Origin: Belliella alkalica
GTDB taxonomy: Bacteria; Bacteroidota; Bacteroidia; Cytophagales; Cyclobacteriaceae
Reading direction: 5' to 3'
Assembly: GCF_022549785.1 (NCBI RefSeq)
Contig: NZ_JAKZGO010000018.1
Location: 2,494-44,562 of the forward strand
DNA: 42,069 nucleotides
Below the pieces are notes generated by a model that made no database searches, was not told the DNA's origin, and saw only the letters and a list, made by a program, of their open reading frames with translations. The position numbers and the translations under genes are program-made. The first letter of the stretch is position 1. Each line of letters opens with the position of its first letter. Positions 1-8,216 of the stretch are shown here, piece by piece.

Positions 1-422
1 CCCCTATTGCTTCAGGTATTGCGCTTTTGATCATTCCAATTTATGATACCTGTAGAATTTTCACTAAGAGGACAATGAAGGGTAAATCACCTTTGGCAGC
101 TGATAAAAGTCATATCCATCATTTTATGATGAGGATGGGGTTAAGACACGATCAGGTCACACTTACAATTGTGTTGATCAATACATTTTTTATATCGATA
201 ATATTCCTTGGCTCAAACTTGAATGATCACCTTCTTGTGCCAATTATAGCAGTAATTGCAGTAATACTGGGGCTGAGGCTAGATGTAATCACGCTTAGTA
301 GGGTCAAAAAAATCCATAGACAAACACCACCTATTCTGTCATTGAGAGAAAGGAAGAAAAAGGTGGTTAGACCTACGGTAAACAGGGAGTTGCTCGAGAA
401 GGTAAATATGACTCAAAATTAA
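1..422 (+). CDS. WecA/TagO/MraY-family glycosyl-1-phosphate transferase, C-terminal part (5' end outside window)
   Basis: The reading frame is open from the first bases of the window (frame of base 3 reads PIASGIALLIIPIYDT), so the gene starts upstream and only about 140 C-terminal residues are seen. The segment with the HIHH motif (DKSHIHHFMMRMG) is the conserved cytoplasmic loop of polytopic polyprenyl-phosphate N-acetylhexosamine-1-phosphate transferases, where the histidines line the UDP-sugar site. Two hydrophobic segments follow, then a basic cytoplasmic tail. Known members move GlcNAc-1-P or a related sugar from UDP onto undecaprenyl phosphate to start O-antigen, teichoic acid or capsule synthesis. 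It lies 260 bp ahead of a PglE/C/D/F-like group, so it may belong to the same surface-glycan locus. Specificity cannot be told from this fragment. The internal TTG at 27 is not a real start. Confidence 0.85.
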   Translation, partial: PIASGIALLIIPIYDTCRIFTKRTMKGKSPLAADKSHIHHFMMRMGLRHDQVTLTIVLINTFFISIIFLGSNLNDHLLVPIIAVIAVILGLRLDVITLSRVKKIHRQTPPILSLRERKKKVVRPTVNRELLEKVNMTQN

Positions 423-682
423 TTTCTCTTTAATAGATTCGTGGTTTTTACATTTTTTCAGTTACATTAGATTGAAAATACAGTATCTACAAAGTATAAG
501 CAAACCAAATTGTTAATAGATTGACTTTCAAATAATTCTTTTCCTGATTTTTGATTGTGGTATTTCAATCATTTTCAAAAAAAGAAAATTTCTTTGTTGA
601 CAAAAGATAAGAGTGTCAAACTGTTAGTTTTGATTATTGCAAAATTGTGGGTAGTTCCTGAATTGTAAATCACCCAAATTAA

Positions 683-1831
683 ATGTCGAAGCCTATTCTA
701 TTGTCCTCACCAAATCTGGAAGGGAATGAAAAGAAATATATTGAGGAAGTGTTACAGTCACCTTTTCTAGCTGCAGGAGGCTCTTTTTTGGAGAAGTTTG
801 AAAATGGATTTTCCCCAATCATTTCACCTTACAATCTTATCGCCTTGAATTCAGGGACATCTGCTATACACATGGCATTGGTTCTTTTGGGGGTTTCAGC
901 CGGTGATGAAGTGATTTGCCAATCATTTACATTTTGTGCCTCTGCTAACCCAATTATCTATCTTGGAGCAAAGCCGGTTTTTGTAGATAGTGAAGAAGAT
1001 ACCTGGAATATCTGCCCAATTGCTTTGGAGGAAGCGATAAAGGACAGATTGAAGTTAGGAATCAAGCCAAAGGCAATCATCGTTGTAGATCTTTTTGGGA
1101 TGCCGGCGAAATATGATGATATATGTGCTATTTCTGAGAAGTATGAAATTCCAATTATAGAGGATGCTGCCGAGTCTCTTGGTTCTAGCTATAGAGGGAA
1201 ATCTTGTGGTACTTTTGGTAAGCTGGGGATTTTTTCATTCAATGGCAATAAAATCATCACTACGGGAGGCGGTGGAGCGTTGATTTCTGATGATGTGAAA
1301 TTACTCGAAAGAGGGAAGTACCTAGCAACTCAAGCAAGAGAGAAAATTCACTATTTTGAGCATCATGCTATAGGGTACAATTACAGAATGGGGAATGTCC
1401 CTGCAGCAATGGGGTTGGGTCAGTTAGAATTGCTTGATGAAAAGGTTTCAAAGAGAAGATCTGTTTTCACAAACTACGTCAAGTTATTGCATTTGTGTAC
1501 TGGTCTTTCTTTTTTGGAAGAGATCGAAGGAGCTTATTCAAATCGTTGGTTGACGACGATTCAGATAGATGAGGAGGTTTCAGGATTTGACCGTGAGATG
1601 TTGAGAACTGCCTTGGAAAGTGCGCAGATTGAAAGTCGTTATCTTTGGCAACCTCTTCATATGCAATTGGCTTATAAAGGGATTCCGTATTATGGTGCTG
1701 ACAATGCAGAAAATATTTTCAAAAAAGGTTTATGCCTTCCTAGTAGTGCTCATTTGACTTTGGAAGATCAGACAATAGTAGCCAAAGTGATCCTGAATCT
1801 CTATCAAAAAGCTTCTATATCAAATGTATAA
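683..1831 (+). CDS. DegT/DnrJ/EryC1/StrS-family sugar aminotransferase, PglE-like
   Basis: A 382-residue PLP-dependent fold-type I sugar aminotransferase, the usual length for this family. The SGTSAIH segment at about 57-63 binds the cofactor phosphate, ED160-161 (IIEDAAES) supports the pyridine ring, and K190 in FNGNK is the Schiff-base lysine. Members transfer the amino group of glutamate to a 4-keto (or 3-keto) nucleotide sugar. The next three genes are PglC-, PglD- and PglF-like, so the natural substrate is UDP-4-keto-6-deoxy-GlcNAc, giving the 4-amino sugar of the bacillosamine route. The family is assigned from visible motifs. The substrate is inferred from neighbours. The start at 683 is the first ATG of the frame and fits the family N-terminus. 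The 3' end overlaps the next gene by 8 bp, suggesting translational coupling. Confidence 0.9.
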   Translation: MSKPILLSSPNLEGNEKKYIEEVLQSPFLAAGGSFLEKFENGFSPIISPYNLIALNSGTSAIHMALVLLGVSAGDEVICQSFTFCASANPIIYLGAKPVFVDSEEDTWNICPIALEEAIKDRLKLGIKPKAIIVVDLFGMPAKYDDICAISEKYEIPIIEDAAESLGSSYRGKSCGTFGKLGIFSFNGNKIITTGGGGALISDDVKLLERGKYLATQAREKIHYFEHHAIGYNYRMGNVPAAMGLGQLELLDEKVSKRRSVFTNYVKLLHLCTGLSFLEEIEGAYSNRWLTTIQIDEEVSGFDREMLRTALESAQIESRYLWQPLHMQLAYKGIPYYGADNAENIFKKGLCLPSSAHLTLEDQTIVAKVILNLYQKASISNV

Positions 1832-2432
1832 GTTGTACGGCAAAAGGGCTTTAGATCTTATTATGGCGATCTTTTTGTTCCTGATATTCTCACCAATATT
1901 TGTTTTGATCTTTTGTTTGTTGTTTTTCACAAACAAAGGGGCTGTATTTTTTTTTCAAAATAGACCTGGTTTGAAAGGTGAAGTATTCAAAATCATTAAA
2001 TTCAAAACCATGAAGGACGGGATTGACAAAGATGGAAATCCACTTTCTGATGCTTTAAGAATTACTAGAATTGGGTCATTGGTCAGAAAAACATCATTTG
2101 ATGAATTACCACAATTGTTTAATGTGATTAAGGGGGATATGAGCATGGTAGGGCCAAGGCCTTTATTGGTAGAGTATCTACCTTTATATAACAGTAGTCA
2201 ATTACAAAGGCACAATGAGAAGCCTGGAATTACTGGATGGGCACAGATAAATGGGCGCAATGCCATATCGTGGGAAAGAAAGTTTGAGTTGGATATTTGG
2301 TATATTGAGAATGTTAATTTTTTCTTAGATTTGAAGATTCTATTGTTGACATTTGGTAATGTGATAAGAGGAAAGGGTGTCTCACAACAAGGTCACGTGA
2401 CAGTAGGGCGATTTTTGGGAAGTGAAAAATGA
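1824..2432 (+). CDS. monotopic phosphoglycosyl transferase, PglC-like sugar transferase
   Basis: A 202-residue bacterial sugar transferase of the minimal PglC type. An N-terminal re-entrant hydrophobic helix (about 8-35) follows the KRALD motif. The catalytic Asp-Glu pair is D93-E94 in FDELPQLFN. GDMSMVGPRP (about 104-113) and GITGWAQINGRN (about 135-146) are the family signatures. These enzymes form a covalent phosphosugar intermediate and transfer a sugar-1-phosphate from UDP-sugar to undecaprenyl phosphate at the cytoplasmic face. Lying between PglE- and PglD-like genes, it probably accepts UDP-diNAc-bacillosamine, but related enzymes use galactose or glucose. It overlaps the upstream aminotransferase by 8 bp and is followed 18 bp later by the acetyltransferase, so the three read as one operon. 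Confidence 0.9.
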   Translation: MYKLYGKRALDLIMAIFLFLIFSPIFVLIFCLLFFTNKGAVFFFQNRPGLKGEVFKIIKFKTMKDGIDKDGNPLSDALRITRIGSLVRKTSFDELPQLFNVIKGDMSMVGPRPLLVEYLPLYNSSQLQRHNEKPGITGWAQINGRNAISWERKFELDIWYIENVNFFLDLKILLLTFGNVIRGKGVSQQGHVTVGRFLGSEK

Positions 2433-2450
2433 ATAACTAAATCAGCAGAT

Positions 2451-3044
2451 ATGTATATCTATGGTGCATCGGGACATGCAAAAGCAATTATTGATTTACT
2501 GGAAGATCAGGATTTAGTCAAAGGAGTGTTTGATGATGATGATAATAAAGTCAGTATTCTCAGTTATGCCGTAAAACAACCAAAAAATGAAACATTGCCA
2601 GTTGATTACCCTTATGTAATTGGGATAGGGGACAATAGAATACGGAGAAGAATAGCTGTTGAGAACCTTGAAGGTAAAAAATTTTCAAGTGTTTTTCATA
2701 GTTCGGCAAAAGTGTCAAACTCAGTCAAAATAGGTGATGGGACTGTATTGATGGAGAACTCCATTGTAAAAATTGATAGTATAATTGGAGAACATGTCAT
2801 TGTAAATACAGCATCTACAATTGATCATGATTGTGAAATAGGGGATTATGTCCATATTGGTCCAGGAGTGACTTTATGTGGTGGGATTTCAATAGGTGAA
2901 GGAACTTTGGTAGGTGCCAAGTCGGTGGTATTACCAGAAGTTACTATTGGAAAATGGTGTTTGATTGGTGCCGGTAGTATAGTGCACAAGGATGTGCCAG
3001 ATGGGGCTGTATGGATAGGTTCATCCATCAAGCCTGCACTTTGA
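2451..3044 (+). CDS. PglD/NeuD-family sugar acetyltransferase
   Basis: A 197-residue acetyltransferase with an N-terminal Rossmann-like half (YIYGASGHAKAI, residues 2-13, binds the UDP-sugar in PglD) and a C-terminal left-handed beta-helix of hexapeptide repeats (about 87-192: VSNSVKIG, CEIGDYVHIGPG, ISIGEGTLVGA). H126 in TIDHDC matches the catalytic general base of PglD. Known PglD acetylates the 4-amino group of UDP-4-amino-4,6-dideoxy-GlcNAc from acetyl-CoA to give UDP-diNAc-bacillosamine. The paralogous NeuD/PerB enzymes are the alternative. Adjacent PglE-, PglC- and PglF-like genes favour the bacillosamine role. It lies 18 bp after the phosphoglycosyl transferase and 70 bp before the dehydratase gene. 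Confidence 0.88.
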   Translation: MYIYGASGHAKAIIDLLEDQDLVKGVFDDDDNKVSILSYAVKQPKNETLPVDYPYVIGIGDNRIRRRIAVENLEGKKFSSVFHSSAKVSNSVKIGDGTVLMENSIVKIDSIIGEHVIVNTASTIDHDCEIGDYVHIGPGVTLCGGISIGEGTLVGAKSVVLPEVTIGKWCLIGAGSIVHKDVPDGAVWIGSSIKPAL

Positions 3045-3114
3045 TTATTGTCAATATTGTAAGAAGTTGAATATATTGATTATATTCAAAGGATCAAATA
3101 CAGTCTATATTTGA

Positions 3115-5037
3115 ATGATTAGAATGAAGGTGAATTTCAGAAATTTAAGAATCATGCCTAAGTGGGTGATTTCAATTCTTGATGCTTTCGTATTAGGTCT
3201 GTCAGCACTATTGGGATTTCTGATTAGGTATAACTTTGATTTTACCATTGCAGATATATTGGAGAATGCATTTGGGATTTTTGTCTTTGTGGTATCTGGT
3301 GTTTTTGTATCCTTGATTACCAAAAGTTATGATGGGATAGTCAGGCTAGTCGGGATCAAAGATGTTGTGATTTTGTTCAAAACCATAGTGTTAAATATAC
3401 TTTTAATAGCGGGTTTGAATCTTTTTTCAGAATACTTCCTCAACGCAGAATATTTTGTTCCTACAGCAGTATTAATTATCGCCTCTTTACTTTCTCTGGT
3501 TTTTTTGGTGATATACAGATTCTTGTTTAAAGAGTTGTTGGTGTATTTAAAGACAGGGAGTAATGAAAAGAGCGACAGGGTTGGATTGATTTTTGGGGCC
3601 GGGGAAGCTGGTACGATTACCCTTGAAGTAATCAAAAGAGATAGCAATACCAATCTTTTTATTCATGGTTTTTTGGATGATGATCCAAAAAAAGAGGGTA
3701 AACAAATCGACGGGAAAATAGTATATAGAGGCCTTAGTAGACTAGAGGAAATTGTAAAAAAGTATAAAGTCACTGAGCTAATTATCGCGATTCAGGACCT
3801 TTCAGTCCAAAGAAAAAGAGAGATTACAGATGAATGCCTTAAGTTAAATCTGCATGTCAGCATAGTTCCGCCTATCAAGCATTGGGTGAATGGTGGGTTG
3901 CAATCACAAGCAATAAGAGATGTGAAAATTGAAGACCTTCTTGGTCGTGATCAGATTTCTTTGGATAAAAACAATGTTAATGAAGATTTGAAGAATAAAG
4001 TGGTCTTGGTGACGGGGGCAGCAGGTACAATAGGTAGTGAATTGGTTAGGCAGATTGCATATTATCAACCGAAGTTATTGATTTTATTGGATCAGGCAGA
4101 GTCACCTTTGTATGAGTTGGAGCAGGAGTTAAAGCAAAGCATGTTGGGACTTAAGTATGTGGCTATACTATCTGACGTGAGAAATAGGAGAAGAATGAAT
4201 TTTGTATTGCGGACATATTTGCCAAATGTGATTTTTCATGCAGCAGCTTACAAACATGTGCCTATGATGGAAAATTATCCTGAGGAATCCATTAAGTGCA
4301 ATATTTTAGGTACGCAAATTTTAGCTGATTTGGCGGTAATCATGAAGGTTGAAAAATTCGTACTCGTGAGTACAGATAAAGCTGTGAATCCAACTAACGT
4401 AATGGGTGCCACCAAAAGGGCAGCAGAGATTTATGTACAGTCATTGAATACATATTTGGAAGAAAACCATAAACAGCATTATACGAAGTTTATTACCACT
4501 AGATTCGGCAATGTGTTAGGCTCCAGCGGTTCTGTGATTCCTTTGTTCAAAAACCAAATTTTGAGAGGTGGTCCAGTGACAGTAACGCACCCTGATATTA
4601 CCCGATATTTTATGACTATACCAGAAGCCTGCCAATTAGTATTGGAAGCTGGTGCTATGGGTAGTGGAGGAGAGATTTTTGTTTTTGACATGGGGCAACC
4701 CTTGAAAATTTTAGATTTGGCAAGAAAAATGATACAGCTTAGTGGGAAGAAAAATTATGAGGAAATAAAAATAGAGTTTACAGGTTTGAGAGATGGAGAG
4801 AAGTTGTTTGAGGAATTGCTCAATGATTCTGAGACTGTTAGAATTACACACCATCCAAAGATCCTTATTGCCAAGGTAACTCCAGTGAATTTTTCTAAAA
4901 TAGAAGGGCAAATCTTATTATTGAGCAAATTGATTGAAAGTAGTTCAGAAAATGACCTCGTTTCACATTTAAAAGCCATAGTTCCAGAATATGTGAGTAG
5001 TTCTTCTAGATTTGAAATCCTTGATAGAATGAATTGA
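3115..5037 (+). CDS. membrane-anchored UDP-GlcNAc C6 dehydratase, PglF/WbpM/CapD family
   Basis: A 640-residue protein with the full PglF/WbpM layout. There are four N-terminal membrane helices (about 18-38, 52-70, 87-104, 115-136), a first nucleotide-binding domain with GAGEAG at 161-166, and a C-terminal extended SDR domain with GAAGTIG at 301-307 and STDKAVNPTNVMGATKR around 419-435. The SDR tyrosine is replaced by M430 ahead of K434, as in known members of this 4,6-dehydratase group. The reaction converts UDP-GlcNAc to UDP-4-keto-6-deoxy-GlcNAc (or the C5 epimer), the first bacillosamine step and the substrate for the upstream aminotransferase. ATG at 3115 or 3124 are both possible starts; the conserved KWVIS helix begins at residue 16 either way. 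The gene may share a transcript with the upstream three. Confidence 0.92.
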   Translation: MIRMKVNFRNLRIMPKWVISILDAFVLGLSALLGFLIRYNFDFTIADILENAFGIFVFVVSGVFVSLITKSYDGIVRLVGIKDVVILFKTIVLNILLIAGLNLFSEYFLNAEYFVPTAVLIIASLLSLVFLVIYRFLFKELLVYLKTGSNEKSDRVGLIFGAGEAGTITLEVIKRDSNTNLFIHGFLDDDPKKEGKQIDGKIVYRGLSRLEEIVKKYKVTELIIAIQDLSVQRKREITDECLKLNLHVSIVPPIKHWVNGGLQSQAIRDVKIEDLLGRDQISLDKNNVNEDLKNKVVLVTGAAGTIGSELVRQIAYYQPKLLILLDQAESPLYELEQELKQSMLGLKYVAILSDVRNRRRMNFVLRTYLPNVIFHAAAYKHVPMMENYPEESIKCNILGTQILADLAVIMKVEKFVLVSTDKAVNPTNVMGATKRAAEIYVQSLNTYLEENHKQHYTKFITTRFGNVLGSSGSVIPLFKNQILRGGPVTVTHPDITRYFMTIPEACQLVLEAGAMGSGGEIFVFDMGQPLKILDLARKMIQLSGKKNYEEIKIEFTGLRDGEKLFEELLNDSETVRITHHPKILIAKVTPVNFSKIEGQILLLSKLIESSSENDLVSHLKAIVPEYVSSSSRFEILDRMN

Positions 5038-5231
5038 TAGTTCGAGTATCCGTAAAGACTCACCTTGAGTAAGGGGAGGCTTCAAAATTTACAGATACTT
5101 GGTCATCTTCACCACATCGCACAATCGAATACAGCTGATTGAAATGTACTTTACGAAATTATAATTGCTACAGGAAATAAAGGGGACACACATAAAAAAA
5201 ACCTAAAATAGACTCTTTAAAAAAAGAAAGT

Positions 5232-5633
5232 ATGAACAAATATGTAAAAATCGGGATTTTCGTCTTAGTCGTGGTGCTTTCAGCCGTCGTTTATTGGAGA
5301 TACTTTTTTGTCTTTAGTGAAGGGGTAAAGGCTGGGAATTTAAATTATTTTGAGAAAAAAGGTTTTGCTTTCAAAACATGGGAGGGAAGATTGGTTCAAG
5401 AAGGTTTCCAAAGTCCTACTGCCGGTGCTTTACAAAGCAATGAGTTTAGATTCAGTGCACAAGGTGATGAAGTAGCCCAGAAATTGGAAAGGGCAAGTGG
5501 GAGATTTGTAGAACTTCGCTACAAAGAATATCTTCACCCAGTTCCTTGGAGAGGTGCAAGCAATTATGTAGTGATTGAGGTTTTGGACATTTCGGAATCC
5601 AAAAAAGGAACTGAAGGAGCTCCATTTAATTAG
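5232..5633 (+). CDS. small membrane-anchored hypothetical protein
   Basis: A 133-residue protein with one N-terminal hydrophobic helix (about 5-30, after MNKYVK), probably a membrane anchor or uncleaved signal, then a soluble extracytoplasmic domain of about 100 residues rich in charged and aromatic residues (KTWEGRL, RYKEYLHPVPWRG). From memory, proteins like this occur widely in Bacteroidota and are sometimes labelled 6-phosphogluconate dehydrogenase. Nothing in the sequence supports that: there is no Rossmann GxGxxG motif and it is far too short. I assign no function. It stands alone, 194 bp after the PglF-like gene and convergent with the AlkB-like gene. The start follows an A-rich stretch, as is usual for this genome. 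Confidence 0.75.
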   Translation: MNKYVKIGIFVLVVVLSAVVYWRYFFVFSEGVKAGNLNYFEKKGFAFKTWEGRLVQEGFQSPTAGALQSNEFRFSAQGDEVAQKLERASGRFVELRYKEYLHPVPWRGASNYVVIEVLDISESKKGTEGAPFN

Positions 5634-5782
5634 GTCAAATTGAAATTCAAAAATGATGGGATTCAGTTGTTTCCCTCAATTGGATTTCTTTTCGCAGATA
5701 TGATAAAGTGTGTCAGCTTCAGATAAATCTGCTGTGATGTAAGCTTAATACATAGTGGATATGCTTATGGTATTTAGCCAAA

Positions 5783-6391
5783 TTATCCAAGAATCTTTCT
5801 GAAAGTCAGATTGATTCTTGGATTTTTTATTTTTTTGCTTTTGGGCAACTGATGTTCCCAATACTGCTGTGTATCTCCTTGCATCAATAGTAGAGATCCA
5901 TGCGCTATATTTATAGATTTTTTGAGCTGCTTTTCATCATATTTTCTAAGCTGAAACTCCCGGGTAGTCCCAAAACTTACTGAGGCTATCAGTGGTCTAT
6001 TGCCCAAAGACCTTTCGTTGTCTCGATGCCAACCCATGCTGTCTTGCCCATCCCTGTAATAATTAAGCAAAACATGTGAAAATTCAGTTTGACAAAGTTC
6101 TTCAATACTATTTTTTATCTTTATCAGGTGGTGATTCCAATCTTTGGCTTGCATTTCTATTCCTGAATATTTGTACGCTATTTTTGGATCTCCATAGAGG
6201 GCTGTTAATCTTGGTTGCATGATCTTTTTACCAAACATCCAAATGGGTTCTTGAATCCATTCAATGTCTTCTTGTAGTGCTAAAAACAGTTCATTACTTA
6301 AAGAATCGGGAAAGAAGTTTGGGTAATAGATAACGTCTCCCTTATTTTTAATCACCTCAATAGGCTGTCTGTCGTTAAATAAACTATTCAT
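5783..6391 (-). CDS. AlkB-family 2-oxoglutarate/Fe(II) dioxygenase
   Basis: A 202-residue AlkB-like protein. The iron ligands are visible as H122 and D124 (GWHRDNE) and H180 (WEHQLP). The C-terminal PRINLTFRK holds the two arginines (R192, R198) that bind 2-oxoglutarate and mark the AlkB subgroup. Known members oxidatively remove 1-methyladenine and 3-methylcytosine from DNA or RNA. YYRDGQDSMGWH resembles the ALKBH2/3 and bacterial AlkB-2 type more than E. coli AlkB, which suggests a repair role; this is inference. It is a single gene facing the small hypothetical gene tail to tail. No Ada or AlkA partner is adjacent. The start at 6391 is the first ATG in frame. Confidence 0.9.
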   Translation of the reverse strand: MNSLFNDRQPIEVIKNKGDVIYYPNFFPDSLSNELFLALQEDIEWIQEPIWMFGKKIMQPRLTALYGDPKIAYKYSGIEMQAKDWNHHLIKIKNSIEELCQTEFSHVLLNYYRDGQDSMGWHRDNERSLGNRPLIASVSFGTTREFQLRKYDEKQLKKSINIAHGSLLLMQGDTQQYWEHQLPKSKKIKNPRINLTFRKILG

Positions 6392-6691
6392 ATATGTTTT
6401 ATATGTATATCCGTTTTCATATCAGTAGAATCTAAATAATTGAATTAACCTGTGATTTCGAACCAATATCAATAAATATCTATTAGTATCAGTTTGCCAA
6501 AAAACAATCATTTAATTGATTAGTGGCATGATTGCGGATAATCATAATGTTTTAATATGTATTTCATTTTAAAACAAGTAATTAGATTTCATTCGGAAAA
6601 TACCTTGAATTAAGCTGCTGTCCACAGTCGTCAGCAACGTAATTTTATCTGAAAATCTACCTTCTGATGTCATTGCAGGTAATCGTAAAAT
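6392..6691. other. AT-rich intergenic region between alkB-like and msrAB genes
   Basis: These 300 bp hold the upstream region of the AlkB-like gene (- strand) and the 3' side of msrAB. I see no strong hairpin terminator, promoter match, repeat or RNA gene. Confidence 0.5.
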
Positions 6692-7792
6692 TTAATCTAC
6701 CAACCACAGATATTGTCCATAGCCTTCTGTTTCCATATTATCTTTTGCGACAAAACGCATTGCAGCTGAGTTCATACAGTATCTCAAATTCGTTGGTTTT
6801 GGTCCATCGAAAAACACATGACCAAGATGTGAGTCACCAAGCTTACTTCTGACTTCTACTCTTATCATCCCATATTCTCTATCTGTGGGCTTGTCAATCA
6901 ATCTTGCATCAATAGGCTTTGTAAAGCTTGGCCAACCTGAATAGGACTCGTACTTGTCAGAAGAACTGAAAAGTGGTGCTCCCGATACTATGCACACATA
7001 GATCCCTTTTTCTTTATTTTCATTGTAAAGGTTAGAAAATGAAATTTCAGTCGCATTGTTCATTGTTACTTCATACTGAAGTTCATTGAGTGTCTTTTTT
7101 AATTCGGCTTTAGATGGTCTTGTATATTTTTCCTCTGGCTTTGAAGGCCAATGTTCAGCTATGAACGCATCCCTTCCAGATCCTTTACGATAAGCATAGT
7201 ATTCCTCTGGATTCTTTTTGTAATAGTCTTGGTGATATTCTTCAGCTTCATAGAAAGTGTCAAATTTCACAATTGGCGTGACGATTGGTTTTTTGAAAAT
7301 TCCTGATTTATCAAGTTTTTTCTTAGAGTCTTCAGCTACTTTTTTTTGTGTAGAATTATGGAAAAATATTGCTGATTCGTATTGGGAGCCTCTATCATAA
7401 AAAGATCCACCTGCGTCAGTAGGATCAAATTGCTGCCAAAAGATATCAATAATCTCTGAATAACTGATTACTTCAGGATTGTATGTGACTTGTACAGCCT
7501 CTTTGTGACTTGTTTTGCCTGCGCTGACATCAGCATAAGTAGGATTTTTTTCTTTTCCGCCAGTATATCCTGAAACTACTGAAACTACACCCGCAACATT
7601 TTCGAATGGAGCTTCTATACACCAAAAACAACCACCTGCAAAAGTTGCCAATTCCACAGGGCCTTTGAATTTTTCTTCCAAATCATTATCCTTTTCCTTC
7701 ACTGAACCATTTTTGGCTTCAGAACAAGAGGCTAGAATCATTGTAAATGAAATTGTGAGAAAGAATATAAATTGATGAATTGTATTTTTCAT
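6692..7792 (-). CDS. msrAB: peptide methionine sulfoxide reductase MsrA-MsrB fusion, lipoprotein
   Basis: A 366-residue fusion. A signal peptide ends in a lipobox (ILASC, lipidated C23), so the enzyme probably acts outside the cytoplasm on oxidised envelope proteins. The MsrA domain (about 45-205) has GGCFWC with catalytic C55 and reduces the S-epimer of methionine sulfoxide. The MsrB domain (about 225-366) ends with RYCMNSAAMRF, catalytic C339, and reduces the R-epimer. The zinc CxxC pairs of many MsrB proteins are absent: CIVSG and RSKLGDSH stand at those positions, as in the non-zinc class. No thioredoxin-like N-terminal domain is present, unlike Neisseria PilB, so a separate reductant such as a periplasmic thioredoxin would be needed. 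The 5' side holds a cluster of short hairpin repeats. Confidence 0.95.
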   Translation of the reverse strand: MKNTIHQFIFFLTISFTMILASCSEAKNGSVKEKDNDLEEKFKGPVELATFAGGCFWCIEAPFENVAGVVSVVSGYTGGKEKNPTYADVSAGKTSHKEAVQVTYNPEVISYSEIIDIFWQQFDPTDAGGSFYDRGSQYESAIFFHNSTQKKVAEDSKKKLDKSGIFKKPIVTPIVKFDTFYEAEEYHQDYYKKNPEEYYAYRKGSGRDAFIAEHWPSKPEEKYTRPSKAELKKTLNELQYEVTMNNATEISFSNLYNENKEKGIYVCIVSGAPLFSSSDKYESYSGWPSFTKPIDARLIDKPTDREYGMIRVEVRSKLGDSHLGHVFFDGPKPTNLRYCMNSAAMRFVAKDNMETEGYGQYLWLVD

Positions 7793-7940
7793 AAAAGGAA
7801 TAGATTGATTAGTTATGGTAATTCTTAAGTTTTTTCACTTACAAGTTACAAACAGATAGTTCAGCTGAATTGTTGCAAAAGGATATCTCAATATACGTTC
7901 CTTCATACAAAAAGAGATCTAATCACGGATAATAGGACCC

Positions 7941-8041
7941 TTGGTCTGTGTCCCCAAAGACCAAAAAATGACTCTCAAATACCTTGGTCTGTGTCCTCAC
8001 AAACCAAAGAATGATTCCCTCAGTCAGTGTCCTCACAGGTC
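7941..8041. repeat. three degenerate copies of a TTGGTCTGTGTCC palindrome
   Basis: The core GTGTCC recurs at 7948, 7991 and 8027 (spacings 43 and 36 bp) in similar surroundings. Copy 1 folds with a TTGGTCT/AGACCAA stem. Copy 2 forms a 9-pair stem with one mismatch around a TCCT loop. Copy 3 is more decayed. The cluster fills part of the 424-bp gap between the divergent msrAB and M14 peptidase genes. No open frame of note crosses it. It looks like a decaying REP-type palindrome cluster; no function is visible. Confidence 0.65.
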
Positions 8042-8164
8042 AAAATATTTAAATTAAAATTTGCTAACCTTATACCAAAACTTAAGAAAGCAATTTCCTT
8101 GACCTTCAAGCAAGTTTATTCCATACCAATCAAACCTAATTAACTCCGATTATAGATGGGCGTT

Positions 8165-8194
8165 TTGATGTGGAGGATTCAGCCTGTATTTTTA
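8165..8194 (+). promoter_or_regulatory. candidate Bacteroidota-type promoter for the M14 peptidase gene
   Basis: TTG at 8165-8167 is followed after 19 bp by TATTTTTA at 8187-8194, close to the Bacteroidota sigma-ABfr pattern TTG-N17..23-TAnnTTTG (one mismatch in the -7 box). It ends 22 bp before the ATG at 8217, giving a short leader. This is pattern matching only. Confidence 0.4.
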
Positions 8195-8216
8195 GAATAG
8201 CAAATAAAATAATACT

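Noticed and set aside
625-632. TAGTTTTG -7-like box before the PglE-like gene
   Set aside because: The nearest TTG is 25 bp away, just outside the usual 17-23 bp spacing. It may still be real, but support is weak.
3106-3113. TATATTTG -7-like box just before the PglF-like gene
   Set aside because: It abuts the start codon at 3115 and has no TTG at a suitable distance; likely chance in AT-rich DNA, unless translation starts further in.
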